Assembly: GCA_002305445.1 (NCBI GenBank)
Contig: DBRA01000038.1
Location: 42,468-68,030 of the forward strand
Direction: 5' to 3'
Source: Clostridiales bacterium UBA1380
Lineage (GTDB): Bacteria > Bacillota > Clostridia > Oscillospirales > CAG-272
DNA length: 25,563 nt
Shown: positions 1-8,511 of the stretch, piece by piece
Layout: each line of letters starts with the position of its first letter
Position numbering within the stretch: position 1 is the stretch's first letter
Notes under the pieces: model-generated
The model's database searches: none
What the model saw: the letters and a program-made list of their open reading frames with translations, nothing else
What the model was told of the DNA's origin: nothing
Program-made: the position numbers and the translations under genes

Positions 1-1889
1 GCGGCGTCGACCGGCACGCCGTCCGGTATCGCGGTGACGCAGAAGGTGCGCCCGCCGTCGGCGTCGAGCGTGAACCAGTCAAATCCGGTCGCGCGTATGT
101 CGGCGGCGTATGATACGACCGCGGCGGCTTCTGCGGCGGTCAGCCTGACGGGGACGGGTGCGATCAGCAGCTGCGACGCGTTTGCTCCCGTGTCGAGCGC
201 GGCTTTATTCTTCTTTCGCAGATCCTCGAATATTATGCGCTCGTGCGCGGCGTGCTTGTCTATCAGCAGCAGTCTGTCCGCCGTCTCGACGATGACGTAG
301 GAGTTCCACGCCTCGCCGATCAGCTTATACTCGACGGTGCGCGCGGCGTCATTCCCGTCCGGCGCAGCCGCGCTTGATTTATTGGGCGCAGCCGTCGGCG
401 GCACCGTTTCGTTGTGCGCCGCCGGCTGTGTAGCGTACGCGTCGGGCGGCGGTATATCGCGCGTATCCGGCAGCGGCGGCGCGTCGACTGCATCCGGCAC
501 GGGCGGTATGTCGTGCGAGCCGGACGGGGGCATGTCTTTTGCGACAGGCGGCAGATCGTTCGCTGTCGGCAGCGGCGGCATATAATCCGCGGCTGCCGGC
601 GGTATGCCTTGAGTTCGCTGCGCCGGCGGAACGTCATGCGCGACAGCGCTCGGCGGCGTTTTGTCCGCGCGGGGTAACAGCGCGTCATTCGAACGCAGCG
701 GCAGCGCGTCGCGATTATTATCGCGGGACGCGGGCGGCGTCCGGTTTATATCATATGTCTGCGCGCCGATGCGGAACTGAAGCTTCCGCGGGTCGGACGC
801 GGCTGCCGTCGAGCCGTATGTTCGGTCGCGGACTGGCGAGGACGCATCCGAGACGCGCTCCCTTTCCTTCTGCGGCGCGAACTTTACCTCGGGGCGGCGC
901 TGCATGTTCTCGAGCGCGCTTCTGACGGCGTAATACACCGCGTCGAAGATGAGCTTTTCGTCCGAAAACTTGACCTCCAGCTTGGCGGGATGGACGTTTA
1001 CGTCGACCGCGCCCGCAGGCATCGTCAAGTTGAGCGCGCAGAACGGGAACCGCTCGGCGGGAAGGTAAGATAAATACGCCTGCTCGAGCGCCGCAGCCAT
1101 GGTCTTCGACTTAACAAAGCGGTTGTTTATATAGAAGTTTTCGAACGCGCGGTTGCCGCGCTGAAGGCTCGGCGTCGTTATAACGCCCGATACGCGCAGC
1201 GCGCCTTCGGTACGGTCGACGCCGATGCAGGCGCGCGCGATGTCGCGCCCCATGACGGCGTAGACGGCCGACTCCAGCTTTCCGTCGCCCGGCGTCACAA
1301 GTCGCAGCGCACCGTCCACAATGAGCCGGAATGAGACGTCCGGCTCCGACAGCGCGAGCTTTTCGACAACGCCGAGCACTGACGCGGCTTCGTTCGCGTC
1401 CTTTTTTAAGAACTTCCGCCGCGCCGGCACGTTGTAAAAAAGCTCCTCGGCTATGATCGTCGTGCCGTCGGCGCAGCCCGTCTCGGTCTGCGAGACCGCT
1501 TCGCCCGCTTCGACGGTCAGCTCGGAGCCGAAGCTCGCTCCGTGCGTCTTAGATATAATGCGCATCTTCGACACGGACGCTATCGCCGCGAGCGCTTCGC
1601 CGCGAAAACCGAGCGTCATAATAGCCTCGAGGTCGGACGCGTCCGCGATCTTGCTCGTGGCGTGGCGCAGAATCGCCTTCGGCATGTCGTCCGGCTCGAT
1701 TCCGCAGCCGTCGTCCGTGACGCGGATGAAGGACGAGCCGCCGTTTTTTATCTCCGCGGTGATGTTCTTCGCGCCGGCGTCGAGCGAATTTTCGATCAGC
1801 TCCTTGACTGCCGACGACGGGCGGTCGACGACCTCTCCCGCGGCGATGAGGTTGGCGACGTCGAAGCCCAGTATGTTGATTTTACCCAT
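1..1889 (-). CDS. mutL: DNA mismatch repair protein MutL, C-terminus cut off by window edge
   Basis: MutL couples mismatch recognition by MutS to downstream repair and, in most Gram-positives, nicks DNA itself. The frame is open from an ATG at 1889 to the left edge (629 codons seen, no stop). The N-terminal GHKL ATPase is clear: ANLIAAGEVVDRP near residue 12, ENSLDAGA at 33-40, then DDGCGI, RHATSK and TLGFRGEAL. After a Pro-rich linker (about residues 400-490) the C-terminal dimerisation/endonuclease domain begins. It carries DKHAAHERIIFE at 544-555, which fits the metal-binding endonuclease motif DQHA(X)2E(X)4E with Q replaced by K. This version should therefore be nicking-competent, as expected without MutH. 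The ATG shares one base with the mutS stop codon (TAATG), which implies translational coupling. Perhaps 50-100 residues are missing beyond the edge. Confidence 0.97.
   Translation of the reverse strand, partial: MGKINILGFDVANLIAAGEVVDRPSSAVKELIENSLDAGAKNITAEIKNGGSSFIRVTDDGCGIEPDDMPKAILRHATSKIADASDLEAIMTLGFRGEALAAIASVSKMRIISKTHGASFGSELTVEAGEAVSQTETGCADGTTIIAEELFYNVPARRKFLKKDANEAASVLGVVEKLALSEPDVSFRLIVDGALRLVTPGDGKLESAVYAVMGRDIARACIGVDRTEGALRVSGVITTPSLQRGNRAFENFYINNRFVKSKTMAAALEQAYLSYLPAERFPFCALNLTMPAGAVDVNVHPAKLEVKFSDEKLIFDAVYYAVRSALENMQRRPEVKFAPQKERERVSDASSPVRDRTYGSTAAASDPRKLQFRIGAQTYDINRTPPASRDNNRDALPLRSNDALLPRADKTPPSAVAHDVPPAQRTQGIPPAAADYMPPLPTANDLPPVAKDMPPSGSHDIPPVPDAVDAPPLPDTRDIPPPDAYATQPAAHNETVPPTAAPNKSSAAAPDGNDAARTVEYKLIGEAWNSYVIVETADRLLLIDKHAAHERIIFEDLRKKNKAALDTGANASQLLIAPVPVRLTAAEAAAVVSYAADIRATGFDWFTLDADGGRTFCVTAIPDGVPVDA
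430..690 (-). repeat. Degenerate DxPP peptide repeat in the MutL linker
   Basis: Inside mutL, between the ATPase and endonuclease domains, the protein repeats a short unit ending in a hydrophobic residue plus PP. Successive units read TPPSAVAH, DVPPAQRTQ, GIPPAAA, DYMPPLPTA, NDLPPVA, KDMPPSGS, HDIPPVPDAV, DAPPLPDTR and DIPPPDAYATQ. That is about nine units of 7-11 residues. MutL linkers are normally disordered and poorly conserved, so this is probably a flexible spacer that expanded by repeat slippage. A binding function is possible but not shown. Confidence 0.75.
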
Positions 1890-4516
1890 TATATCAGCAG
1901 CTTTTTAAGTTCGAACAATAAGTTCATAGCCTCGAGCGGCGTCAGCGTGTTGAGGTCGACCGATTTCAGCTTCTCGGCGACGGCGCTCTCGGCAAGCGTC
2001 TCCATCGGCAGCGTGCCGCACGACGGCGCGTCGTCTTTGGGCGCGTCGCGGCGCGTGCCGCTCATCGATATGGACGAGCCGGACTCGATCTCGGAGAGTA
2101 TATCCCTCGCGCGCTTCACAACCTCCGCCGGCACTCCTGCGAGATTAGCGACGTCGATGCCGTAGCTGTCGTCCGTCGCGCCGCGAATGATTTTGCGCAG
2201 AAACGTAATCGTGCCGCCGCGCTTTTTCGCGGCGATGTTGTAGTTGACGACGCCGTCGAGCTGTCCCTCGAGCTCGGTCAGCTCGTGGTAATGCGTCGCG
2301 AACATCGTCTTCGCGCCTATCTTTTTGCCCGCCGTATATTCGGCGACGGCGCGCGCGATCGCCATGCCGTCGAAGGTACTCGTTCCGCGGCCGATCTCGT
2401 CGTAGATGATCAGCGACCGCCGTGTCGCGTGCGCGAGGATGTACGCGACCTCGGTCATCTCGAGCATAAATGTCGACTGGCCGGAAGCGAGGTCGTCCGA
2501 CGCGCCGACGCGCGTGAAGACGCGGTCGAGCACGCCGATGCGCGCCTCCTTCGCCGGAACGAACGAACCGATCTGCGCCATGATCGCTATCAGCGCCGTC
2601 TGGCGCATGTACGTCGATTTGCCCGCCATGTTCGGGCCGGTTATCAGCATCAAACGGTTCGCGCCCGTGTCGAGCAGCGTATCGTTCGGCACGAAGTAGT
2701 TGTCGGTTACGAAGCGCTCGACGACGGGATGGCGCCCGTCGCGTATCTCGATGACGTCGCTGTCGTCCACTTCGGGGCAGACGTAGTTGTTTTTTACGGC
2801 GGCGCGGGCGAGCGACTGGTAGACGTCGAGCTTCGCAAGCTGCGCGGCGGCGCGCTGCACGGCGTCCGCCTTCTCCGCCACCGTCGCGACGACCTGACAG
2901 AACAGCTCGTACTCAAGCGAGTTCAGCTTGTCCGCTGCGCCCAATATCGTCGCTTCGTGGTCCTTGAGCTCCTCCGTTATGTAGCGCTCGCAGTTCGAGA
3001 GCGTCTGCTTGCGTATATACCGCTCCGTCACGGCTCCGACCTGCGACTTCGTGACCTCGATGTAGTATCCGAAGACGCGGTTGTAGCCGATGCGCAGGTT
3101 CTTGATGCCCGTCGCTTCCTTTTCCGCGTTCTCGATGCGCTCGATCCAGCCGTGGCCGTCGGACATGATCGAGCGGAGCTCGTCCACCTCGACGGAGAAG
3201 CCGGCTTTGATTATGCCGCCCTCTCTGACGGAGAACGGCGGATCGTCCGTTATCGCCGCGTCGATCGCGGCGCGCACCGTTTCTGTCGCTTCGACGTCGG
3301 CGGAGAGCGCGGCGTATATCGCGAGCAGCTCTTCGTCGGGCGCCGACGCCAGAAGGCGCAGCACCTCGGGTATGACGGCGAGAGTGGCCGAGACGGCCTT
3401 CAGATCCTTTGCGTTGGCTGTGGCGTAAACCGCCTTCGTTATCAGCCGTTCGAGGTCGAGCGTTCCGTCGAGCAGCGACGCCAGATCCTCTCGCAGCGCG
3501 ATGTCGTCGACGAGCGCGGCGACGGCGCCCTGACGGCGCCTTATCGCCTGCGTCGAGACGAGCGGACGCTCGACCCAACGGCGCAGCAAGCGCGCGCCGG
3601 CGCTCGTCACGGTGTTGTCGAGCACCCACCAGAGCGAGCCGCGCTTTTCCTTGCGCAGCATCGTCTCGGTCAGCTCCAGATTGCGGCGAGTCGACACATC
3701 CATCTCGAGGAACTGCGCGGATGAATAATAATGCAGCTCGCTCATCTGCGCGCTCGGACGCATCTGCGTCTTGGCTATGTAAATAAGCGCTGCGCCTGCC
3801 GCGATGACGGCGGCCGCATACGGCGCGTTGTTGCCCTCGCCGTCCCCGCTTTCGTTCGGGAAGCGCTCTGCGACGGCGCGGTGCGCCTCGTCCGGCTCGA
3901 AATACGGCGCCTGTCCGTCCTCAAACGCGGCCGAAATCCGCTCGCGCACGAACGACGACACCTCCGGCAGCGCGCGCGCGGGCACGTCGAAGACGACCTC
4001 GCGCGGGCTGTACGACGCGAGCTCGTTGCGAAGCTCCGCTTCGTTTTCGACGGTCGTCGCAAACATCTCGCCGGTCGAGACGTCGGCAAAGCATACGCCG
4101 ATGCTGCTGTTGTCTGCGCCGCCCGCGTACACGGTGCATAAATAGTTGTTCTTCTGCTCCGGCAGAAGCTCAGATTCGATAAGCGTGCCCGGTGTTACGA
4201 TGCGTATCACCTCGCGGCGCACGAGTCCCTTTGCCTTCGCCGGGTCCTCCGTCTGCTCGCAGATGGCGATCTTGTAGCCCTTTTCGATCAGGCGGCCGAT
4301 ATAGCTTTCGCAGGAGTGATACGGTATGCCGCACATCGGAGCGCGCTCCTCCTCGCCGCAGTCGCGGCCGGTAAGGACAAGCTCGAGCTCGCGGCTGGCC
4401 GTTACGGCGTCGTCGTAGAACATCTCGTAAAAGTCGCCGAGCCTGTAAAACAGTATATAATCCTTATATTGCTCCTTGATGCTGAAGTACTGCTGCATCA
4501 TCGGCGTCACCGCCAT
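1889..4516 (-). CDS. mutS: DNA mismatch repair protein MutS
   Basis: MutS binds base mismatches and small loops as a dimer and, with ATP, recruits MutL. The 875-residue length is normal for MutS1. The N-terminal mismatch-recognition domain has the intercalating Phe-x-Glu in LGDFYEMF (F29, E31). The ATPase domain has Walker A GPNMAGKST near residues 625-633, Walker B with the signature SLIIYDEIGRGTSTFDG, and the MFATHYHEL switch. The start MAVTPMMQQY is typical of the family, and GAGGTGA sits about 7 nt upstream of the ATG. The gene begins 33 nt after the YlbF-type gene and overlaps mutL by one base, so it belongs to the same minus-strand transcript. Confidence 0.98.
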   Translation of the reverse strand: MAVTPMMQQYFSIKEQYKDYILFYRLGDFYEMFYDDAVTASRELELVLTGRDCGEEERAPMCGIPYHSCESYIGRLIEKGYKIAICEQTEDPAKAKGLVRREVIRIVTPGTLIESELLPEQKNNYLCTVYAGGADNSSIGVCFADVSTGEMFATTVENEAELRNELASYSPREVVFDVPARALPEVSSFVRERISAAFEDGQAPYFEPDEAHRAVAERFPNESGDGEGNNAPYAAAVIAAGAALIYIAKTQMRPSAQMSELHYYSSAQFLEMDVSTRRNLELTETMLRKEKRGSLWWVLDNTVTSAGARLLRRWVERPLVSTQAIRRRQGAVAALVDDIALREDLASLLDGTLDLERLITKAVYATANAKDLKAVSATLAVIPEVLRLLASAPDEELLAIYAALSADVEATETVRAAIDAAITDDPPFSVREGGIIKAGFSVEVDELRSIMSDGHGWIERIENAEKEATGIKNLRIGYNRVFGYYIEVTKSQVGAVTERYIRKQTLSNCERYITEELKDHEATILGAADKLNSLEYELFCQVVATVAEKADAVQRAAAQLAKLDVYQSLARAAVKNNYVCPEVDDSDVIEIRDGRHPVVERFVTDNYFVPNDTLLDTGANRLMLITGPNMAGKSTYMRQTALIAIMAQIGSFVPAKEARIGVLDRVFTRVGASDDLASGQSTFMLEMTEVAYILAHATRRSLIIYDEIGRGTSTFDGMAIARAVAEYTAGKKIGAKTMFATHYHELTELEGQLDGVVNYNIAAKKRGGTITFLRKIIRGATDDSYGIDVANLAGVPAEVVKRARDILSEIESGSSISMSGTRRDAPKDDAPSCGTLPMETLAESAVAEKLKSVDLNTLTPLEAMNLLFELKKLLI

Positions 4517-4549
4517 ACCGTATCACCTCGCTTTCGGATAAAAAATTAC

Positions 4550-4948
4550 TTAATGGTCGTAGCCGCAGCCGCCGCAGGACGAGCAGTCGTGCGCGCAGGG
4601 ATAGCTGCCCGTGATCTGGAAGGTCAGCTCGTTGTTGATCTCGGTGAGATATTCGTTCGCCTCCGCTTCGGCGTTGACGTATTCTTCGTACACGGGGGAT
4701 TCGGTCACCTTGTGGTACAGCTCGTTGATTCTGCTCTCAATGGCGGCGGCCGCTTTTGTGTCGGGCGACTGCTTTTTGTATTCTTCCGCGAGCGCGGCCT
4801 GCTGCGCGTTGTACTCGTTAATGGCTTCAGCGATCTCCGTGTCGGATGTGTAAGCCTCGCGGGCCTTCTCCAAATAAACGAAGCGCGCGTCTGCCTTGAT
4901 GGCCGCTCCGAGCTTTTCTATAAGCTCCTGGATCTCTTTTGTGATCAT
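4550..4948 (-). CDS. YlbF/YmcA-family regulator with C-terminal Cys cluster (RicA/RicF-like)
   Basis: This 132-residue, mostly helical protein starts MITKEIQELIEKLGAAIK, as in the YlbF/YmcA family. In Bacillus subtilis, YmcA (RicA), YlbF (RicF) and YaaT (RicT) form a complex that carries Fe-S clusters and helps RNase Y mature certain mRNAs. The gene's place between miaB and mutS matches ymcA. The C-terminus ends in CAHDCSSCGGC, with four cysteines at 118, 122, 125 and 128 (CX3CX2CX2C). This is a plausible Fe-S or zinc site. The ribosome site AGAGGT lies about 6 nt before the ATG, 63 nt after the miaB stop. Family assignment is firm; which paralogue it corresponds to, and its role here, are inferred from synteny. 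Confidence 0.85.
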   Translation of the reverse strand: MITKEIQELIEKLGAAIKADARFVYLEKAREAYTSDTEIAEAINEYNAQQAALAEEYKKQSPDTKAAAAIESRINELYHKVTESPVYEEYVNAEAEANEYLTEINNELTFQITGSYPCAHDCSSCGGCGYDH

Positions 4949-5011
4949 TTAATACCTCTTTCTATGGGGCGATCATGAATGTTTATATTTATTTACATAA
5001 ATATACGGTGG

Positions 5012-6406
5012 TTATTTTGCGGGTTCGCCGTACAGCGTAAATGTATCCGCACGTGTTATGATGACATCGGCGAATTCGCCTTCGGGTGCGTCTCCGGTGA
5101 AGTGGACGATCTTGTTGCCACCTGTCCGGCCGGAGAGCATCGCAGGATCGGTTTTGCTCTGCCCCTCGCACAGTATGCGCACGCGCGAGCCGACGTATTC
5201 TTCGTTTTTTTCAAGCGAAATTCTGTTCTGCAGCTCGAGCAGACGTGAGAAGCGCTCGTTTTTGACCTCATCCGGCACCTGATCCGGCATAGATGCCGCG
5301 GGCGTTCCGGCGCGCGGCGAAAAGATAAACGAATATATCATGTCGTAGCGGGCGGAGCGGAGCGCTTTCAGCGTATCCTCGAAGTCCTCGTCCGTCTCTC
5401 CCGGGAAGCCGACTATTATATCACTCGTGACGGCGATATCCGGCACGGCGCGGCGCAGCCGCTCGAGCACGCCGAGGTAGCGGTCGATGCCGTATTTGCG
5501 GTTCATCTTCGCTAAGATGCGGTCGGAGCCGGACTGCAGCGGCAAATGGAAGTGACGCGCGATTTTTTCGTTTTCCGCAATCGCTTCGATCAGCCTGTCG
5601 GACGCGTCCTTCGGGTGGCTCGTCATGAAGCGAAGCCGGAAGTCGCCTTCAAGGCGCGCGATGCGCGTCATGAGCTCCGCAATATCGACGCCTGTTCCGG
5701 TGCCGTATGAGTTGACGTTCTGACCGAGGAGCGTTATGTCCTTTACGCCGGATTCGACAAGCGAGCGTGCTTCGCCGACGATAGCATCCGGCTCGCGACT
5801 GCGTTCGCGCCCGCGCACATGCGGCACGATGCAGTACGAGCAGAAGTTATCGCAGCCGTACATGATCGTCAGCCACGCCTTGTATGAGCAGCTGCGCTCG
5901 ACCGGCACGCCCTCTACGATCGGTTCGGGCACAGGGTCGCCGCGGAAATCGCGCCTGCCCTCGCCAGCTTCGCGGCGGATTATCGCGTCTCGTATCATCG
6001 CGGCGAGACCGGCCGCTCCGGCCGCGCCGAACGTAAAGTCAACGTACGGGTAGCTGCGCTTAATCTGGTCGCGGCGCGACGCCTGAGCCGTCATGCACCC
6101 GCCGACGCCGATTATCAGCCTGTCGTTTCGTTCACGGTCATGTTTGTACTGGCCGATGACGGACAGCGCCTTCAGCTCCGCATGTTCTCTGACGGCGCAT
6201 GTGTTGACGAGTATCAGGTCGGCCTCGTGCGGCGACTCCGTCTTCGCGTAGCCGAGCGAACGCGCGACGCCCGCGAGGGATTCGCTGTCCGCTTCGTTCT
6301 GCTGGCAGCCGAAGGTTCGGACGTAAAAACGCCTGTCCGCCCCGTGAAAACGCTCCGCCGCCGCATATGCCGCAGTTTCCGCGGCGGTATTGTTGATGAG
6401 TGGCAT
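5012..6406 (-). CDS. miaB: tRNA-2-methylthio-N6-dimethylallyladenosine synthase MiaB
   Basis: MiaB is a radical SAM methylthiotransferase that adds a methylthio group to i6A37 of tRNAs. All three family domains are visible in its 464 residues. The N-terminal domain binds an auxiliary cluster through C34 (TFGCQQNEAD), C70 (VNTC) and C104 (GGCM). The radical SAM core has CDNFCSYC at 185-192 (CX3CX2C) followed by IVPHVRGRERSR. The C-terminal TRAM domain starts near VGSRVRILCEG and ends TFTLYGEPAK. The QQNEADSE sequence favours MiaB over RimO or MtaB. A weak AAGGA lies about 13 nt before the ATG. The gene starts 32 nt downstream of the apbE stop with no terminator between them, so read-through from apbE is likely. 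Confidence 0.96.
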   Translation of the reverse strand: MPLINNTAAETAAYAAAERFHGADRRFYVRTFGCQQNEADSESLAGVARSLGYAKTESPHEADLILVNTCAVREHAELKALSVIGQYKHDRERNDRLIIGVGGCMTAQASRRDQIKRSYPYVDFTFGAAGAAGLAAMIRDAIIRREAGEGRRDFRGDPVPEPIVEGVPVERSCSYKAWLTIMYGCDNFCSYCIVPHVRGRERSREPDAIVGEARSLVESGVKDITLLGQNVNSYGTGTGVDIAELMTRIARLEGDFRLRFMTSHPKDASDRLIEAIAENEKIARHFHLPLQSGSDRILAKMNRKYGIDRYLGVLERLRRAVPDIAVTSDIIVGFPGETDEDFEDTLKALRSARYDMIYSFIFSPRAGTPAASMPDQVPDEVKNERFSRLLELQNRISLEKNEEYVGSRVRILCEGQSKTDPAMLSGRTGGNKIVHFTGDAPEGEFADVIITRADTFTLYGEPAK

Positions 6407-6438
6407 TATTTTCGTAGTTTCCTTGATCCTGTATGATA

Positions 6439-7482
6439 TCAGTCTGCGACGGTGTATTTATCGCCGGCCGCTGCGAAGCGGCCTGCTTTCTTCAAGCCGT
6501 CGGTCAGAACGAGCCTGCCGTCAGCTGTGATGAACACCGCTTCGAACGCGAGCTCGCCCTTTTCATAAAGCGCGAGACCTTTTTCGACGCCCATGACATA
6601 CAGCGCCGTCGACAGCGCGTCCGCGGCGGAGCCGTTCTGGCACCACACGGCGACGCTGCGCAGCCCGGATTCGGGCGGGTAGCCCGTCGCGGGGTCGAGG
6701 ATGTGGCAGTAGCGCCTGCCGTCGATCTCTATGTAGCGCTCGTAGTCGCCGGAAACGGCGACGAATCCGGCGCCGGCGTATATATAGCCGACGACCGCGG
6801 ACGCGTCGTCCGGGTCGCGCACGCCGATTTTAAACGGCGATTTGTCGGGTTTCTCGCCGAAGACACCGACGTTTCCGCCCATCGACACGAGCCCGTACCG
6901 CAGCCCCGTGCCGGACAGGTATTCGACGAGCGCCTGAGCCGCAGCGCCCTTGCCGACGCCGCCGAGGTCGAGCTTGACAAGCGGGTCGGTTTTCTTGATC
7001 GCCGCGTCAGTGACCTCGATAGTGTCCGGCGATATGTGCGTCAGCGCTTCGTCGATCTCGGCCTGCGACGGAACCGTCGCCGCGTTCGGTATGTCCCACA
7101 GCTCCGTCAGCGCGCCGATCGTAGGCATATATGCGCCGTCCGTCAGCTGCGAAAGTTTTAACGCGTAGTTGAGAACCTCGATAAGCTCGCTGCCCGGCTC
7201 GAGGATCATGTCGACTTCGCCGTTGAACGTCGACACCGGGCTTCCCTCGATGGTGCGCGACAGCTTGTTCTCAAGCTCCGAGACGATCTTTTCGCACTGC
7301 GTTCCTATCGCAGCGAGCGTTTCGTCGGTCACGCCGCTCGTCTTAGCAAGCCGCAGCTCGACGACCGTGTCCATCGCGAAGAACTGCGCGTTGCCGTATT
7401 CGACGCTCACACTTTCTCCGCATGATGAAAACATGAGCGCGGCAAGCATCAATACCGATAATATAACCGTAATTTTTTTCAT
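6439..7482 (-). CDS. apbE: FAD:protein FMN transferase ApbE, lipoprotein (FmnB-like)
   Basis: ApbE proteins cleave FAD and attach FMN covalently to threonine residues of exported redox proteins. The 347-residue sequence begins with a lipoprotein signal peptide (lipobox FSSC, lipidated Cys at about 21), so it should act on the outer face of the membrane. Family motifs are LDLGGVGKG (171-179), MGGNVG, SGDYERY (244-250), HILDPATGYP (260-269), and the Mg-binding D288/T292 pair in ADALSTALYVMG. Its start overlaps the stop of the Gx-type membrane protein gene by 4 nt (ATGA). Clustering with a Gx-type and a NusG-II-type protein resembles flavin-based electron transfer loci. No FMN-accepting protein is seen in this window. 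Confidence 0.95.
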   Translation of the reverse strand: MKKITVILSVLMLAALMFSSCGESVSVEYGNAQFFAMDTVVELRLAKTSGVTDETLAAIGTQCEKIVSELENKLSRTIEGSPVSTFNGEVDMILEPGSELIEVLNYALKLSQLTDGAYMPTIGALTELWDIPNAATVPSQAEIDEALTHISPDTIEVTDAAIKKTDPLVKLDLGGVGKGAAAQALVEYLSGTGLRYGLVSMGGNVGVFGEKPDKSPFKIGVRDPDDASAVVGYIYAGAGFVAVSGDYERYIEIDGRRYCHILDPATGYPPESGLRSVAVWCQNGSAADALSTALYVMGVEKGLALYEKGELAFEAVFITADGRLVLTDGLKKAGRFAAAGDKYTVAD

Positions 7483-8021
7483 ATATCTCCGTTTATGCGA
7501 AATTTGTCATGCGCCGCGTCGATGCGCGGAGCAAGCGCGCACAAGACCGCGCCGGTCACACATCCGGTCGCCGCGCCGAGCGCGAGCAGCCACGGCAGAT
7601 ATGACACCGCCACTGCGCCGAACATAATAATTGATACCGCGCACTGGCCGATATTATGCGCGGCAGCCGCGCATATCGACACGCCGAGCCACGATATCAC
7701 GCCGCGGTTTACCGCAGCAACACAAATAATCAGAGTTAAAAAAGCAAACGCGGCGCCCGACGCCGAAAACGCGAACGACGCGGCAGTTCCGAACAGCAGC
7801 GACGACAAAGTCAGCCTTGCGAGCGAGACCGCGAACGCGTCCGCCGGCGATATCGCGAAGAACACATATTCGACGGCGATATTCGCAAGCCCGAGCTTGA
7901 AGCCCGGTATCGGTATCAGCGCGGTCGGTATCAGCGCTTCCACAAGCGACAGCATCAAGGCGAGCAGCAGCATCGCGGCGTCGGCGGCCACGCGCCTGAC
8001 GCAACCGTCAGCCCGCGACAT
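7479..8021 (-). CDS. Gx transporter family / heptaprenyl diphosphate synthase component I-like membrane protein (EetB-like)
   Basis: This 180-residue protein is almost entirely hydrophobic, with about five membrane segments. It matches the family annotated as Gx transporter or heptaprenyl diphosphate synthase component I; the conserved segment IPIPGFKLGLANI near residues 36-48 is typical. Despite that family name, its architecture is that of an integral membrane protein resembling ECF-type S components. I chose the ATG at 8021, which has GGGGAG 7 nt upstream, over an in-frame GTG at 8027 that lies only about 1 nt from the same site. The gene overlaps the upstream NusG-II gene by 14 nt and apbE by 4 nt. 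In firmicute electron transfer loci the related gene is called eetB; the biochemical role is unknown. Confidence 0.85.
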   Translation of the reverse strand: MSRADGCVRRVAADAAMLLLALMLSLVEALIPTALIPIPGFKLGLANIAVEYVFFAISPADAFAVSLARLTLSSLLFGTAASFAFSASGAAFAFLTLIICVAAVNRGVISWLGVSICAAAAHNIGQCAVSIIMFGAVAVSYLPWLLALGAATGCVTGAVLCALAPRIDAAHDKFRINGDI

Positions 8022-8397
8022 AGTCACACTCCCCGTCGCCCTCGGCTTCGATCGACGCGATAAAGCGCGACGGGACGCAGATGATCGCGTCTCCGCCCTT
8101 CGATATGGCCGGCGTGTTGACGCAGACCTGATCCGGGCAGTCCGCCGAAGCGACGTATGCTTCGCCGTCTCTGACGGCGAGCGTCAACGTATGGCCGTTT
8201 GAGCTTATCGTAAACTCCGCGTCCGCCGACAGGCTGTAACGCGCCGTGCCGTCCGTCGTCCGCACAGTGACCGAAGCGGAGCTGCCGCGCGGATATGTGT
8301 TAATCATGACGCCGGATAAAAGCGCGAGCGCGGCGACCGAAACGGCGATGATTATATCTCCCAGTTTTAATTTACAGGAGGGACGCTTAACCGTCAT
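8008..8397 (-). CDS. NusG domain II-containing membrane-anchored protein (EetA-like)
   Basis: This 129-residue protein has one N-terminal membrane helix (about residues 13-33) and an extracytoplasmic NusG-domain-II-type fold. The signature region is CPDQVCVNTPAISKGGDA near 87-104, followed by IICVP, giving cysteines at 87, 92 and 107. I place the start at the ATG at 8397 because GGAGG lies 9 nt upstream. An in-frame ATG at 8427 has no ribosome site and lies downstream of the -10 element. It is the first gene of the minus-strand unit that continues through apbE into miaB-mutSL. Related proteins in flavin-based electron transfer loci are named EetA; their function is not established. The family call is confident. 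Confidence 0.88.
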   Translation of the reverse strand: MTVKRPSCKLKLGDIIIAVSVAALALLSGVMINTYPRGSSASVTVRTTDGTARYSLSADAEFTISSNGHTLTLAVRDGEAYVASADCPDQVCVNTPAISKGGDAIICVPSRFIASIEAEGDGECDYVAG

Positions 8398-8430
8398 AAT
8401 ACGCCGCCTCCGTTTGTGAGCATTCATAAT

Positions 8431-8459
8431 ATTATATCATAAAAGTCGCGCCGCTACAA
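8431..8459 (-). promoter_or_regulatory. Sigma-A type promoter for the NusG-II/Gx/apbE/miaB/mutSL unit
   Basis: Read on the minus strand, TTGTAG (8454-8459) is followed by a 17-nt spacer and TATAAT (8431-8436). The spacer ends in TGA, giving an extended -10 (TGnTATAAT). It lies just upstream of the chosen 8397 start. No other comparable promoter was noticed down to mutL. Confidence 0.7.
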
Positions 8460-8471
8460 GGATAACTTGCG

Positions 8472-8503
8472 CGGCACGACTTCTCTATCGCTTCTTCGTG
8501 CCG
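8472..8503 (-). terminator. Hairpin after the short-chain dehydrogenase gene
   Basis: A perfect 8-bp inverted repeat, CGGCACGA/TCGTGCCG with a 16-nt loop, starts about 8 nt downstream of the dehydrogenase stop and precedes the next promoter. There is no U-run after it, so it may be a weak terminator or a 3' stabilising structure. Confidence 0.45.
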
Positions 8504-8511
8504 GACGGCGC

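Noticed and set aside
220..262. Q-to-K change in the MutL endonuclease motif as a sign of inactivity
   Set aside because: The metal-binding residues D544, H546, E550 and E555 of the motif are kept, and the second position varies in the family, so loss of activity is not supported.
2285..3724. 479-codon open frame on the plus strand
   Set aside because: It lies wholly antisense to mutS, has an Arg/Val/Asp-rich composition without domains, and has no ribosome site. It is a by-product of G/C-ending codons in mutS.
4949..5011. Promoter or operator in the miaB to YlbF-type gap
   Set aside because: There is a weak TATTTA/TAAATA dyad but no paired -35/-10 elements, so cotranscription is the simpler reading.
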